Positions 25,975 to 37,074 of a stretch of DNA of 64,000 nt are shown one piece after another. Source of the DNA: Rhodanobacter glycinis (lineage in GTDB: Bacteria; Pseudomonadota; Gammaproteobacteria; Xanthomonadales; Rhodanobacteraceae). How positions within the stretch are numbered: position 1 is the first letter of the stretch; every line of letters starts with the position of its first letter. The stretch covers positions 124,001 through 188,000 of the forward strand of contig NZ_FOSR01000008.1 of the NCBI RefSeq assembly GCF_900114325.1. Direction: 5' to 3'. Under the pieces are notes generated by a model that searched no databases, was not told the DNA's origin, and saw nothing but the letters and a program-made list of their open reading frames with translations. Position numbers and translations under genes: made by a program.

Positions 25975-26286
25975 ATGACCGACTCATTCAACCCCGTCAT
26001 TTCGCGCCGCCTGATGCTGCGGCACATCGCGGTGGCCGCAGGTGCGGTCGCCAGCTTGCCGCTGCTCGCCCGACCCGCCCTGGCGCGTGCGGACGCGGCT
26101 CCCGCCTCCGGCACGGCGGCCAAATCGGCGTTGCAATACCAGGATCACCCGAAGGGCACGTCGGCGTGTGCGAACTGCGCCAACTACATCCCGGGCAAGG
26201 ACCCCAAGGCCGACGGTCGCTGCATCATCGTGGCCGGCGATATCAGTCCGAAGGGCTGGTGTCTGGCCTACGCCGGCAACGGTTGA
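25975..26286 (+). CDS. High-potential iron-sulfur protein (HiPIP), Tat-exported
   Basis: The product has 103 residues. A twin-arginine signal (SRRLMLRHIAVAAGAVASLPLL) precedes a short mature domain with the four HiPIP cysteines Cys65, Cys68, Cys83 and Cys96 in CANC, GRC and GWC contexts, holding one 4Fe-4S cluster. HiPIPs are soluble periplasmic one-electron carriers. Tat export fits a cluster inserted in the cytoplasm. The ATG at 25975 follows CCAGG; one at 25954 would add seven residues. It lies 86 bases after the YVTN gene without its own copy of the ECF motif, so it is probably co-transcribed. The redox partner is unidentified. Confidence 0.92.
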   Translation: MTDSFNPVISRRLMLRHIAVAAGAVASLPLLARPALARADAAPASGTAAKSALQYQDHPKGTSACANCANYIPGKDPKADGRCIIVAGDISPKGWCLAYAGNG

Positions 26287-26339
26287 GGCCGCCGTTGCCC
26301 TGGCTTCGGCGCGGCGGAACAGGGAAAGCCCGTCGCCGC

Positions 26340-26367
26340 GGGAATAAACCGGATGGCCCGGGCGTCT
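26340..26367 (+). promoter_or_regulatory. ECF-type promoter of the binding-protein gene
   Basis: GGGAATAA at 26340-26347, 15 bases, CGTCT at 26363-26367, about 80 bases before the ATG at 26446. It is the third copy of the motif found on both sides of 24750. Confidence 0.65.
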
Positions 26368-26445
26368 CTCTCCTGACCACGCGGCCATGCGATGGCCGCT
26401 GAAAAGCCCCGCAAGGGATACCCGTACCCGGATCAGGACACGCTG

Positions 26446-27249
26446 ATGAAACCCGTCATTCCCGCTTTGCTTGCCGCCGTGCTGCCGTGGGCACTCTGCC
26501 TTTCGGCAACGGCGCACGAGATACCCGACCCGACGATCGTGCACAACGCCAGGGACGGCGTGGTGCGGTTGTACGGCGCCGGCGGACCCGACACGGCTTT
26601 CCGCAAGGTGGCCGCGGCATACCAGAAGAAAACCGGCGTGCAGGTGGTCATCACCGCCGGCCCCGAACCCACCTGGACGAAGAACGCCCAGGCCAACGCC
26701 GACATCCTCTGGGGCACCGCCGAGCAGGACATCACGGCTTTTCTGGAAACCTACAAGACGTTTTCTTCCCGCGATGTCATGCCGATCTATATCCGTCCCG
26801 CGATCATCGCGGTGCAGAAGGGCAACCCCAAAGGCATCCGCGGCTTCGACGACCTGCTGAAGAATGGCATGAAGATCGTCGTCACCGAAGGTTCCGGCGT
26901 GGCGAATACGTCCGGGACAGGCGTGTGGGAAGACGTCGCCGGCCGCCTGGGCAGCCTCGATGACGTCAAGCGCTTCCGCACGAATATCGTTGCCTTCGGC
27001 AAGGGCAGCGGTGCGTCCTACAAGGCCTTCGTCAGCATGCATGCCGATGCCTGGATCACCTGGCCGGACTGGCCGATCACCCATCCGGAGCAGGCGGACC
27101 TAGTGCCGCTGTCCAAGGCGCGAACCATCTGGCGCGACGTCAATGTCGTGCTGGCTCCGGATGCCGACCCCGAGGCCCGGAAGTTCGTGGGTTTCCTGAC
27201 CAGTGAAGAGGGCGCCCGCATCATGAAAACCGAGGGCTGGGTGCGCTGA
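26446..27249 (+). CDS. Periplasmic substrate-binding protein, ModA/SBP type II-like
   Basis: The product has 267 residues. The start at 26446 follows AGGACACG and opens with a signal peptide (MKPVIPALLAAVLPWALCLSATA). The mature part has the type II periplasmic-binding fold: VVRLYGAGGPDTAFRKVAAAYQKKTG, then ILWGTAEQDITAFLE, VTEGSGVANTSGTGVWED and a C-terminal FLTSEEGARIMK. These resemble molybdate or anion binding proteins. No ABC permease or ATPase gene follows; a terminator does. It is therefore an orphan binder that may sense or scavenge a ligand. An upstream ECF-type promoter links it to the sigma factor at 24163. The ligand cannot be named. Confidence 0.82.
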   Translation: MKPVIPALLAAVLPWALCLSATAHEIPDPTIVHNARDGVVRLYGAGGPDTAFRKVAAAYQKKTGVQVVITAGPEPTWTKNAQANADILWGTAEQDITAFLETYKTFSSRDVMPIYIRPAIIAVQKGNPKGIRGFDDLLKNGMKIVVTEGSGVANTSGTGVWEDVAGRLGSLDDVKRFRTNIVAFGKGSGASYKAFVSMHADAWITWPDWPITHPEQADLVPLSKARTIWRDVNVVLAPDADPEARKFVGFLTSEEGARIMKTEGWVR

Positions 27250-27345
27250 TCCGACAACCCTCGTGGTCGTGGCACATGCGGCACGTCCCTATGGCTCTGG
27301 GGGCGAGTGTGTCATCGGCCCTTCGGCCCCGATGAATGGGTGCCT

Positions 27346-27388
27346 CGCCCTGCAGTGCCATCTGGCGTGCACTGCAGGGCGACTTTTT
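27346..27388 (+). terminator. Rho-independent terminator
   Basis: CGCCCTGCAGTGC at 27346-27358 pairs perfectly with GCACTGCAGGGCG at 27369-27381, followed by ACTTTTT. It ends the binding-protein unit and also lies just beyond the EF-G gene read from the other side. Confidence 0.85.
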
Positions 27389-27440
27389 GCCTGCTTCATC
27401 CCGCCGGCACCGCGTGCCATCGCGGATGAAGGAACACGAC

Positions 27441-29582
<2,142 letters not shown>

Positions 29583-29692
29583 GAGCGGGGTTCCGGGTAG
29601 AGACGGAGTGTGTGGGACAGGACTGTCACATGCCGTTGGGCAGGCGGTTTTTCAACGGTGCCGCGGTGGTCGTGGCCCGACCGGGGCCAGCG

Positions 29693-30355
29693 TCACGCTT
29701 CGAGCAGGTCTTCGTAGAATGCGCCGAATGGCTCGCTGGGATGCGCAATCTGGATTTCCAGCACCCACAGCCCGCTGGACGGGGTGTGCTCAAGATCACC
29801 CAGGTTGCCGCCCTTGTGCACCGAATGCGGGAAGTCGCCGAGGCGGTGACCCTTGATCGCGTGGTTGAAGCGCCAGCCCATGGCCTGTGCGCGCTGTTCG
29901 GCGAATGCGTACAAGGCTTCGCCGCTCAGTCCCTGCGTACGCCAGGCATCGGCGACGTCATGGAACAGCGTGCGGGCGGCGTCGGCGCAAGCCTGTCGTT
30001 CCGGCGCCTCACCGACCACGAAAGTGTCGCCGACATCGCCCTCGTGACTGTCGAAGACCAGGCCGAGGTCGATGAAGCAGATGTCGTTCTCACCCAGTCG
30101 CACGCCCGGGTCAGAGCGCTGGCGATAGGTTTTGGTGGTGTTCGGTCCGAAGCGGATGTACGGCGGATGCCACAGCCGTTCGACGCCCAGTTCGCGAAAC
30201 ACTTCGGCGGCGGCGACCTGCGCCTCGTCTTCGCTGATGCCGGGATGGATGCGTGCCTGGATGCCGCGCAGTGCCAGCCAGGTCTGCTCGCGGGCGCGCC
30301 GCATCAGGGTCGGGTCGAAGCGGGTGCCCACGGCTTCGCGTGATATGGGTGACAT
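29693..30355 (-). CDS. M24-family metallopeptidase-like protein (Xaa-Pro peptidase fold)
   Basis: The product has 220 residues and only the pita-bread catalytic fold. Candidate metal ligands are the two Asp in FIDLGLVFDSHEGDVGDTF, His in IKGHRLGDFPHS, Glu in VLEIQIAHP and the terminal Glu of FGAFYEDLLE. ATG 30355 was chosen over 30388. The N-terminal domain of aminopeptidase P is missing, so it resembles small M24 members. Peptide specificity is unknown. It lies 46 bases from the next gene upstream and may belong to the same minus-strand unit. Confidence 0.82.
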   Translation of the reverse strand: MSPISREAVGTRFDPTLMRRAREQTWLALRGIQARIHPGISEDEAQVAAAEVFRELGVERLWHPPYIRFGPNTTKTYRQRSDPGVRLGENDICFIDLGLVFDSHEGDVGDTFVVGEAPERQACADAARTLFHDVADAWRTQGLSGEALYAFAEQRAQAMGWRFNHAIKGHRLGDFPHSVHKGGNLGDLEHTPSSGLWVLEIQIAHPSEPFGAFYEDLLEA

Positions 30356-30401
30356 GGATTTTATCGATTCCGTTGCTGCCGACTGCATATCGGTAAAGCG
30401 G

Positions 30402-30761
30402 TTAAAAAACGAGAAGCAGGCATCGCACGCCGCAAAGCGTGATGAGTCCTATGATCAGCCAATAGGTTTTCGGATTCTTGTCCCGAGTCATCACCACATT
30501 GGTGATGCCTACGATGGCGCGCCTGTTGTAGACATATTCGCCAGCGACCGAGAAGCACCAAAGCGCGCCGAACGCCAACTCAGCACCCGAGATTCTTTGT
30601 GAGTGATCGTGCCCGATAATCAACCACACCACCAAGCCAGCCGATAAAATTCCATTGGCGATGAGCCATAGCTTGGACTTCGGGGTCTGTACCGTGGTTT
30701 GGTTTCTTTCGGAGCCCGGCTTGTAGGGTTCGACTACTTGCTGGTCTGAATGGTCGGTCAT
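30402..30761 (-). CDS. Small two-helix membrane protein (hypothetical)
   Basis: The product has 119 residues: a polar N-terminus (MTDHSDQQVVEPYKPG), then hydrophobic helices near 33-52 (LWLIANGILSAGLVVWLIIG) and 60-80, and a last one near 100-119 (YWLIIGLITLCGVRCLLLVF). Base composition is noticeably less GC-rich than the neighbours, hinting at recent acquisition or weak constraint. I recognise no family. The gene lies between an M24 peptidase and a DUF1304 gene on the same strand. Confidence 0.55.
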   Translation of the reverse strand: MTDHSDQQVVEPYKPGSERNQTTVQTPKSKLWLIANGILSAGLVVWLIIGHDHSQRISGAELAFGALWCFSVAGEYVYNRRAIVGITNVVMTRDKNPKTYWLIIGLITLCGVRCLLLVF

Positions 30762-30787
30762 GGGGCGCTCCCTGAATCCATTGGAGA

Positions 30788-31141
30788 CTACGCCAACAGC
30801 AGCACCAGGCCGATCGCGGCCGGCAGCGCCTGGATCCACAGCACCCGGCGCGAGGTGGTGAGGCCGCCGTAGAGGCCGGCGATCAGCACGCAGCCCAGGA
30901 AGAACAGTTTCACCGGCAGCCCGGCGTGGCCGAGGCTCAAGCCCCAGATCAGGCCGGCGGCGAGGAAGCCGTTGTACAGGCCCATGTTGGCGGCGAGCGC
31001 CTTGGACTGGGTGGCGAAGGCCTGCGTGATGCCGAACGCGCGCAGGCCGGTGGGCTTGTCCCACAGGAACATTTCCAGCACCAGGAACCACGCGTGCAGC
31101 AGCGCGATGATCGCGATGACGATGTCGGCGGTGAGTGCCAT
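30788..31141 (-). CDS. DUF1304-family membrane protein
   Basis: The product has 117 residues and four hydrophobic helices. The motif ANMGLYNGFLAAGL in the middle is diagnostic of the DUF1304 family of small integral membrane proteins; function is unknown. It begins 28 bases after the PfkB kinase stop and is likely co-transcribed with it. Confidence 0.85.
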   Translation of the reverse strand: MALTADIVIAIIALLHAWFLVLEMFLWDKPTGLRAFGITQAFATQSKALAANMGLYNGFLAAGLIWGLSLGHAGLPVKLFFLGCVLIAGLYGGLTTSRRVLWIQALPAAIGLVLLLA

Positions 31142-31169
31142 GCAGAGATTTCCGGCGAGTGGGTGCGGC

Positions 31170-32105
31170 TCAGCCCAGCGCGTGGCCGAACTGCTCTTGA
31201 TACTCGGCAGCGAACTGCGCGTAGTCGAAGTGCTGGTTCTGCGTGCCGGGGTGTTCCACTTTCAGTGCGCCCATCAGCGAGGCCATGCGGCCCACGGTGG
31301 GCCAGTCGTAGCCGCGCATGATGCCGAAGATCAGGCCGGCGCGGTAGGCGTCGCCGCAACCGGTGGGGTCGATGATCTCGCGTTCGCGCGCCGGCGGAAT
31401 GTCGTAGACGGTGCCATCAGCATGGATGCACGAGCCGCGCGGCCCCAGCGTGACGATGTAGGCCGTCACGTGCGAGGCGATCTCGTCCGCGCTCCAGCCG
31501 GTGCGGGCCTGCAGCAGCTGCGACTCGTAGTCGTTGACGATGACATAGGTGGACTTTTCGATCATCGCGCGGAATTCGTCACCGCTGAACAGCGGCATCG
31601 CCTGGCCCGGATCGAAGATGAACGGCACGCCGCGCGCGGCGAACTCGTCCACGTGCTGCAGCATCGCTTCGCGGCCATCCGGCGCCACGATCGCGAAATC
31701 GATCTGCGGGATGTCGCGCACGTGGTTTTCCTGCGCGCTGGACATGGCCCCGGGGTGGAAGGCGGTGATCTGGTTGTTGTCCAGGTCGGTGGTGATGAAG
31801 CACTGCGGGGTGAACTGCTCGTCGAACACGCGCACGCCGTCGAGCCGGATGCCGCACTTTTCCATGTGCGCGCGGTAGGGCGCGAAATCCTGGCCCACGG
31901 CCGCCACCGGCAACGGGTCACCGCCCAGCAGCTTGAGGTTGTAGGCGATGTTGCCGGCGCAGCCACCGAATTCGCGACGCATCCGCGGCACCAGGAACGA
32001 CACATTCAGGATGTGCATCTGGTCGGGCAGGATGTGGTTCTTGAACTGGTCCTGGAACACCATGATGGTGTCGTAGGCAAGCGATCCGCAGATGACGGCA
32101 GACAT
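31170..32105 (-). CDS. PfkB/ribokinase-family carbohydrate or nucleoside kinase
   Basis: The product has 311 residues. The N-terminal substrate region FGGCAGNIAYNLKLLGGD and the C-terminal catalytic/anion-hole motif DPTGCGDAYRAGLIFG (Asp base) identify the PfkB family of ATP-dependent kinases for sugars and adenosine-like substrates. Related proteins are often annotated adenosine kinase or sugar kinase; I cannot decide. ATG 32105 removes a spurious long extension. It is divergent from mreB. Confidence 0.88.
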   Translation of the reverse strand: MSAVICGSLAYDTIMVFQDQFKNHILPDQMHILNVSFLVPRMRREFGGCAGNIAYNLKLLGGDPLPVAAVGQDFAPYRAHMEKCGIRLDGVRVFDEQFTPQCFITTDLDNNQITAFHPGAMSSAQENHVRDIPQIDFAIVAPDGREAMLQHVDEFAARGVPFIFDPGQAMPLFSGDEFRAMIEKSTYVIVNDYESQLLQARTGWSADEIASHVTAYIVTLGPRGSCIHADGTVYDIPPAREREIIDPTGCGDAYRAGLIFGIMRGYDWPTVGRMASLMGALKVEHPGTQNQHFDYAQFAAEYQEQFGHALG

Positions 32106-32372
32106 GATGGTGACGTGGCCCCGGTGTTGGTGTGATGGCTGCGCGGACTGGACTGGACGCAGCCGGGCGGTCGGCCCGCACCTTGCGCGGGTTCCGCCCA
32201 AAGTACGCCATCGTACCGTCATCGCGGCGTGCTGGCGACTTTCTGCCCATCGCTGAAGTTCGCCGTGGATGACAGGAAACGTGCATATCATCCTGCCGCG
32301 CAAGGATTTCTTAACGTTGGCGTCCTTGCGGATCGGGTCGGCGCTGACTAGACTGGCGCGCTTACTTTTTAG

Positions 32373-33443
<1,071 letters not shown>

Positions 33444-33470
33444 AGCGCGCCCGCAAGGGCACAGTATCTC

Positions 33471-33491
33471 CCTCTCCCCGGCGGGGAGAGG
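33471..33491. repeat. REP-like hairpin between mreB and mreC
   Basis: CCTCTCCCC and GGGGAGAGG form a perfect short hairpin followed by GTTGGGGTGAGGGG. It is the same repeat kind as at 6030 and could attenuate read-through between mreB and mreC. Confidence 0.6.
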
Positions 33492-33651
33492 GTTGGGGTG
33501 AGGGGCGGGTGCTCGCGATAGCGCCGATCGAAACGCGCTTTTCCCTGCCTCTTCCCGACAAGGTGAGGCAAACGCGCGGCGTCACTCGGACCCGCATCGT
33601 TATGCATCCGGGTACTCTTGGCTGTCGCCGTCTTCTTTCTGGGTTTGCTTG

Positions 33652-34602
33652 ATGGGTCCGGAGTCGTCTTCACCCCTGTTCACCGGCTCCGTTGCCGGTA
33701 CGCTGCGGCTGATCTTCTATCTCGCGCTGGCCATGGTGCTGATGGTGCTCGACCATCGCAACGGCTGGCTGTGGCGCGTGCGTTACAACGCGGCGGTGGT
33801 GGTGGAGCCGTTGTACAAGCTGGCCGGCATGCCGTCGGCAGGCATGCACGCGCTGGGCGTGGCCTTCGCCGATCGCAAGCTGCTCACCGAGCAGAACCAG
33901 CATCTGCGCGAAGACCTGCTGCTGGCCAATGCCAAGCTCAACCGCATGGCTGCCGTGGCCGAACAGAACCAGCGCCTGAAGGAATTGCTCGATACCCGCC
34001 ACAACCTCACGCTCAAGGTGCAACTGGCGCGGGTGGTCGGGGTCGACCTGGGGGCCTATCGGCACCGCCTGATGCTTGACGCGGGCGCGCGCCAGGGCGT
34101 GAAGACCGGGCAGCCGGTCATCGATGCGCATGGCGTGATGGGCCAGATCGTGCATGTGTTGCCGTCCACCTCGGAGATGATGCTGGTCACCGACCCGGAC
34201 AGCGCGATCCCGGTGGTGATCGAGCGTACCGGCCTGCGCACCGTGGCCTACGGTTCGCGCGAGGGCGACCAATTGACCCTGCCGACGATTCCCCGCGCCG
34301 CCGACGTGAAAGCGGGCGACCACCTGCTTACGTCCGGCATCGGCGGACGATTCCCGCCGGGCTTCCCGGTGGGCGAGGTGGTGTCGGTGGCGCCTGCGGC
34401 GACCGGAACCTTCCTGGAAGCCCACGCCGAGCCCAGCGCGGACCTCGACCGCAGCCAGGACGTGTTGCTGCTGCATGACCTGGCCGCGCCGGCCGGACCG
34501 CCCGCGCCGGCGCCCGAGGCCGGGCCGCCGGCATCGCTGGCGCCGGCCGTCTCGTCGGCCGCGCCGGCGCCCGCCACGCCCGCCACGGGAGCTGCCCGAT
34601 GA
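33652..34602 (+). CDS. mreC: Rod shape-determining protein MreC
   Basis: The product has 316 residues. The single N-terminal membrane helix (LIFYLALAMVLMVLDH), a coiled coil (residues 80-110, ADRKLLTEQNQHLREDLLL) and two periplasmic beta domains (QPVIDAHGVMGQI, LTSGIGGRFPPGFPVGEV) are the MreC architecture. It links MreB filaments to PBP2. I used ATG 33652; a TTG lies one codon earlier. The C-terminal 45 residues are a Pro/Ala-rich tail not conserved in the family. It overlaps mreD by four bases. Confidence 0.95.
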   Translation: MGPESSSPLFTGSVAGTLRLIFYLALAMVLMVLDHRNGWLWRVRYNAAVVVEPLYKLAGMPSAGMHALGVAFADRKLLTEQNQHLREDLLLANAKLNRMAAVAEQNQRLKELLDTRHNLTLKVQLARVVGVDLGAYRHRLMLDAGARQGVKTGQPVIDAHGVMGQIVHVLPSTSEMMLVTDPDSAIPVVIERTGLRTVAYGSREGDQLTLPTIPRAADVKAGDHLLTSGIGGRFPPGFPVGEVVSVAPAATGTFLEAHAEPSADLDRSQDVLLLHDLAAPAGPPAPAPEAGPPASLAPAVSSAAPAPATPATGAAR

Positions 34603-35084
34603 ATCGCACCCGCCTGGCCCGCTGGTGGTTTGCCGGTACTTTGCTGGTCTCGCTGCTGGCGATGCTGCTGCCGTTGCCGACCGTGCTGGAACCGTTCAAG
34701 CCGTACTGGCCGGCGCTGGTGCTGTTGTACTGGACGCTGGAAGCGGGCGACCGGATGACCCTGGGGATGGCGTTCGCGCTGGGGTTGGGTGCCGATCTGC
34801 TCGACGGGGTATTGCTCGGCGAACAGGCGTTGCGCCTGACCGCGCTGGTCTTCATCGCCTTGCGCTTCCGCTCGCGGCTGCGCTTCTTCCCGATGTGGCA
34901 GCAGACCCTGGCGGTGCTGGCGTTGCTGGTCAACGATCGCATCCTGCTGCTGATCGTGCGCGCGTTCGCCGGCGAGGCACTGCCGCCGCTGGCGTGGTGG
35001 GTTTCACCGTTCGTCGGCGCGGCGTTGTGGCCGTTCCTGTTCCTGCTGATGGACGACCTGCGCATGCGCTTGCGCATCCAATGA
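34599..35084 (+). CDS. mreD: Rod shape-determining protein MreD
   Basis: The product has 161 residues and five to six membrane helices. LYWTLEAGDRMTLGMAFALGLGADLLDGVLLGEQAL is the typical MreD segment. It is part of the elongasome, between mreC (4-base overlap) and mrdA (46-base gap). Length matches the family. Confidence 0.93.
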   Translation: MNRTRLARWWFAGTLLVSLLAMLLPLPTVLEPFKPYWPALVLLYWTLEAGDRMTLGMAFALGLGADLLDGVLLGEQALRLTALVFIALRFRSRLRFFPMWQQTLAVLALLVNDRILLLIVRAFAGEALPPLAWWVSPFVGAALWPFLFLLMDDLRMRLRIQ

Positions 35085-35130
35085 GCCGGCGCGGGAGCAT
35101 GATGATGGCCGACATGCGCGAGGCGGGCTG

Positions 35131-37074
35131 ATGCAGCAGCGGCGTTCGATCAAGGACCACCGCAGCGAGGGCGCGCTGTTCCGGCGGCGTGCGCTGGTCG
35201 GGTTTGCGCTGATCCTGCTGGGGCTGTGTGCGCTGGTCTCGCGTTACGTTTATCTGCAGGTGGCGCGACATGACGAGTTCGTCACCCGCTCGGTGAACAA
35301 CCGGGTCAAGCCGCGCGTGCTGCCGCCGCCGCGCGGGCTCATCTACGACCGCAACGGCGTGCTGCTGGCGGACAACGTGCCCGCGTTCCGGCTCGAGGTG
35401 GTGCCCGAGCAGGTCAAGGACATGAAGGCGATGCTGGCGCAGCTCGGCATGGTGGTGCCGCTGAGCCAGGACGACATCGACAGCTTCCTCAAGCAGGTCA
35501 AGCAAAGCCGTCGTTTCGACAGCGTGCCGTTGAAACTGCACTTGACCGAGGACGAGATCGACCGTTTCGCGGTGAACCGCTGGCGTTTCCCCGGCGTGGA
35601 CGTGGTGCCGTACCTCACGCGCAACTACCCGCTGGGCAGCCTGTTCGCGCATGTGGTGGGGTACGTGGGCCGGATCGACGCCGACGACATGAAAAAGCTG
35701 GACGAGGCCAGTTACAAGGGCACCACCCATGTCGGCCGCATCGGCATCGAGCGTTCCTACGAAAGCGTGCTGCACGGCACGCCGGGCTATGAGCTGGACG
35801 AGGTGAACGCCAACGGTCGCGTGCAGCGCGTGCTGGAAACCCATCCGCCGTCGCCCGGCAAGAATCTTTACCTGAGCATCGATGCGCGCATCCAGAAGGC
35901 CGCCGAAAAGGCCTTCGACGGGCGCCCCGGCGCGGCGGTGGCGATCGACCCGCGCAACGGCCAGGTGCTGGCGATGGTCAGCGTGCCCACCTTCGATCCG
36001 AACCTGTTCGTCGACGGCATCAGTGCGGCCGATTACCACGCCTTGCTGTACGGGCCGGACAAGCCGTTGTTCAACCGCGCGATCAGCGGCGTGTACCCGC
36101 CCGGTTCCACGGTGAAGCCGCTGCTGGCGCTGGGCGGGCTGGAGCTGGGCCTGCGCACGCCCGAGGACACCGTGCTCTCCACCGGCGTGTTCTATATCCC
36201 GGGGCAGAAGCGCGGCTACCGCGACGACCGCCGCGGCGGCTTCGGCACGGTGAACATGAAGCTGGCGATCATGTGGTCGGTGAACACCTACTTCTACAAG
36301 CTGGCACTGGACATGGGCATCGACCGCTTCAGCAAGTGGATGGGCCGGTTCGGTTTCGGCAAGCCCACCGGCATCGACCTGGACAACGAGGCCGCCGGCG
36401 TGCTGCCGTCGCGGGCGTGGAAATCGAAGCACTTCCGCCAGCCGTGGTATCCGGGCGAAACCGTGATCGCCGGCATCGGCCAGGGCTACTGGGCGGTGAC
36501 GCCGTTGCAACTGGCGCATGCCATCGCCACCCTGGCCGGGCACGGCGTGCCGTATGCGCCGCGACTGGTGATGTCCGAGCAGAGCGGCGAGAACAACCCG
36601 CCCGTGCCATTGGTCAATCCGCCGACCGGGCCGTCGCTGGTGACCAGTGAGGCAAACTGGAACACGGTGGAGCAGGGCATGCAGATGGTGGTGAACGATC
36701 CGCGCGGCACCGGCTACGGCCTGGGCAAGGGTTTTCCCTATACCGTCGCCGGCAAGAGCGGCACCGCCGAGCGCTACTCGCGCACCACCGACGCCTACAA
36801 CACCAACAAGAGCACCGCCTACCTGGCCAGCCGCCATCGCGCCTGGTTCGAGATGTTCGCGCCGGCGGAGCATCCGCGCATCGCCGTGGCGGTGGTGCTG
36901 GAATCCGGAGCCTGGGGCGCGGCGGATGCGGGCCCGATCGCACGCAAGATCCTCGACGCCTGGCTGTCCACGCAGAAAGACCCACCGCCGGACACGCCGC
37001 TGCCGGAGTCGCGCACCAAGGCACCGCCGCCGTCGACTGCACCGGCACCGGCGCCGACGGGAGCGACGCCATGA
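35131..37074 (+). CDS. mrdA: Penicillin-binding protein 2 (transpeptidase)
   Basis: The product has 647 residues. An N-terminal membrane anchor (ALVGFALILLGLCALVSRYVYL) is followed by the dimerisation domain and the transpeptidase domain with active Ser in GSTVKP, SVNTYFYKLA (SxN) and AGKSGTAE (KSG). It cross-links peptidoglycan along the side wall and works with RodA. The C-terminal tail after LDAWLSTQ is Pro-rich. The stop overlaps mrdB by four bases. Confidence 0.97.
   Translation: MQQRRSIKDHRSEGALFRRRALVGFALILLGLCALVSRYVYLQVARHDEFVTRSVNNRVKPRVLPPPRGLIYDRNGVLLADNVPAFRLEVVPEQVKDMKAMLAQLGMVVPLSQDDIDSFLKQVKQSRRFDSVPLKLHLTEDEIDRFAVNRWRFPGVDVVPYLTRNYPLGSLFAHVVGYVGRIDADDMKKLDEASYKGTTHVGRIGIERSYESVLHGTPGYELDEVNANGRVQRVLETHPPSPGKNLYLSIDARIQKAAEKAFDGRPGAAVAIDPRNGQVLAMVSVPTFDPNLFVDGISAADYHALLYGPDKPLFNRAISGVYPPGSTVKPLLALGGLELGLRTPEDTVLSTGVFYIPGQKRGYRDDRRGGFGTVNMKLAIMWSVNTYFYKLALDMGIDRFSKWMGRFGFGKPTGIDLDNEAAGVLPSRAWKSKHFRQPWYPGETVIAGIGQGYWAVTPLQLAHAIATLAGHGVPYAPRLVMSEQSGENNPPVPLVNPPTGPSLVTSEANWNTVEQGMQMVVNDPRGTGYGLGKGFPYTVAGKSGTAERYSRTTDAYNTNKSTAYLASRHRAWFEMFAPAEHPRIAVAVVLESGAWGAADAGPIARKILDAWLSTQKDPPPDTPLPESRTKAPPPSTAPAPAPTGATP

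Noticed and set aside
26446-27249. Naming the binding protein as molybdate-binding ModA
   Set aside because: The fold is similar, but no modBC genes follow and ligand residues cannot be confirmed by eye.
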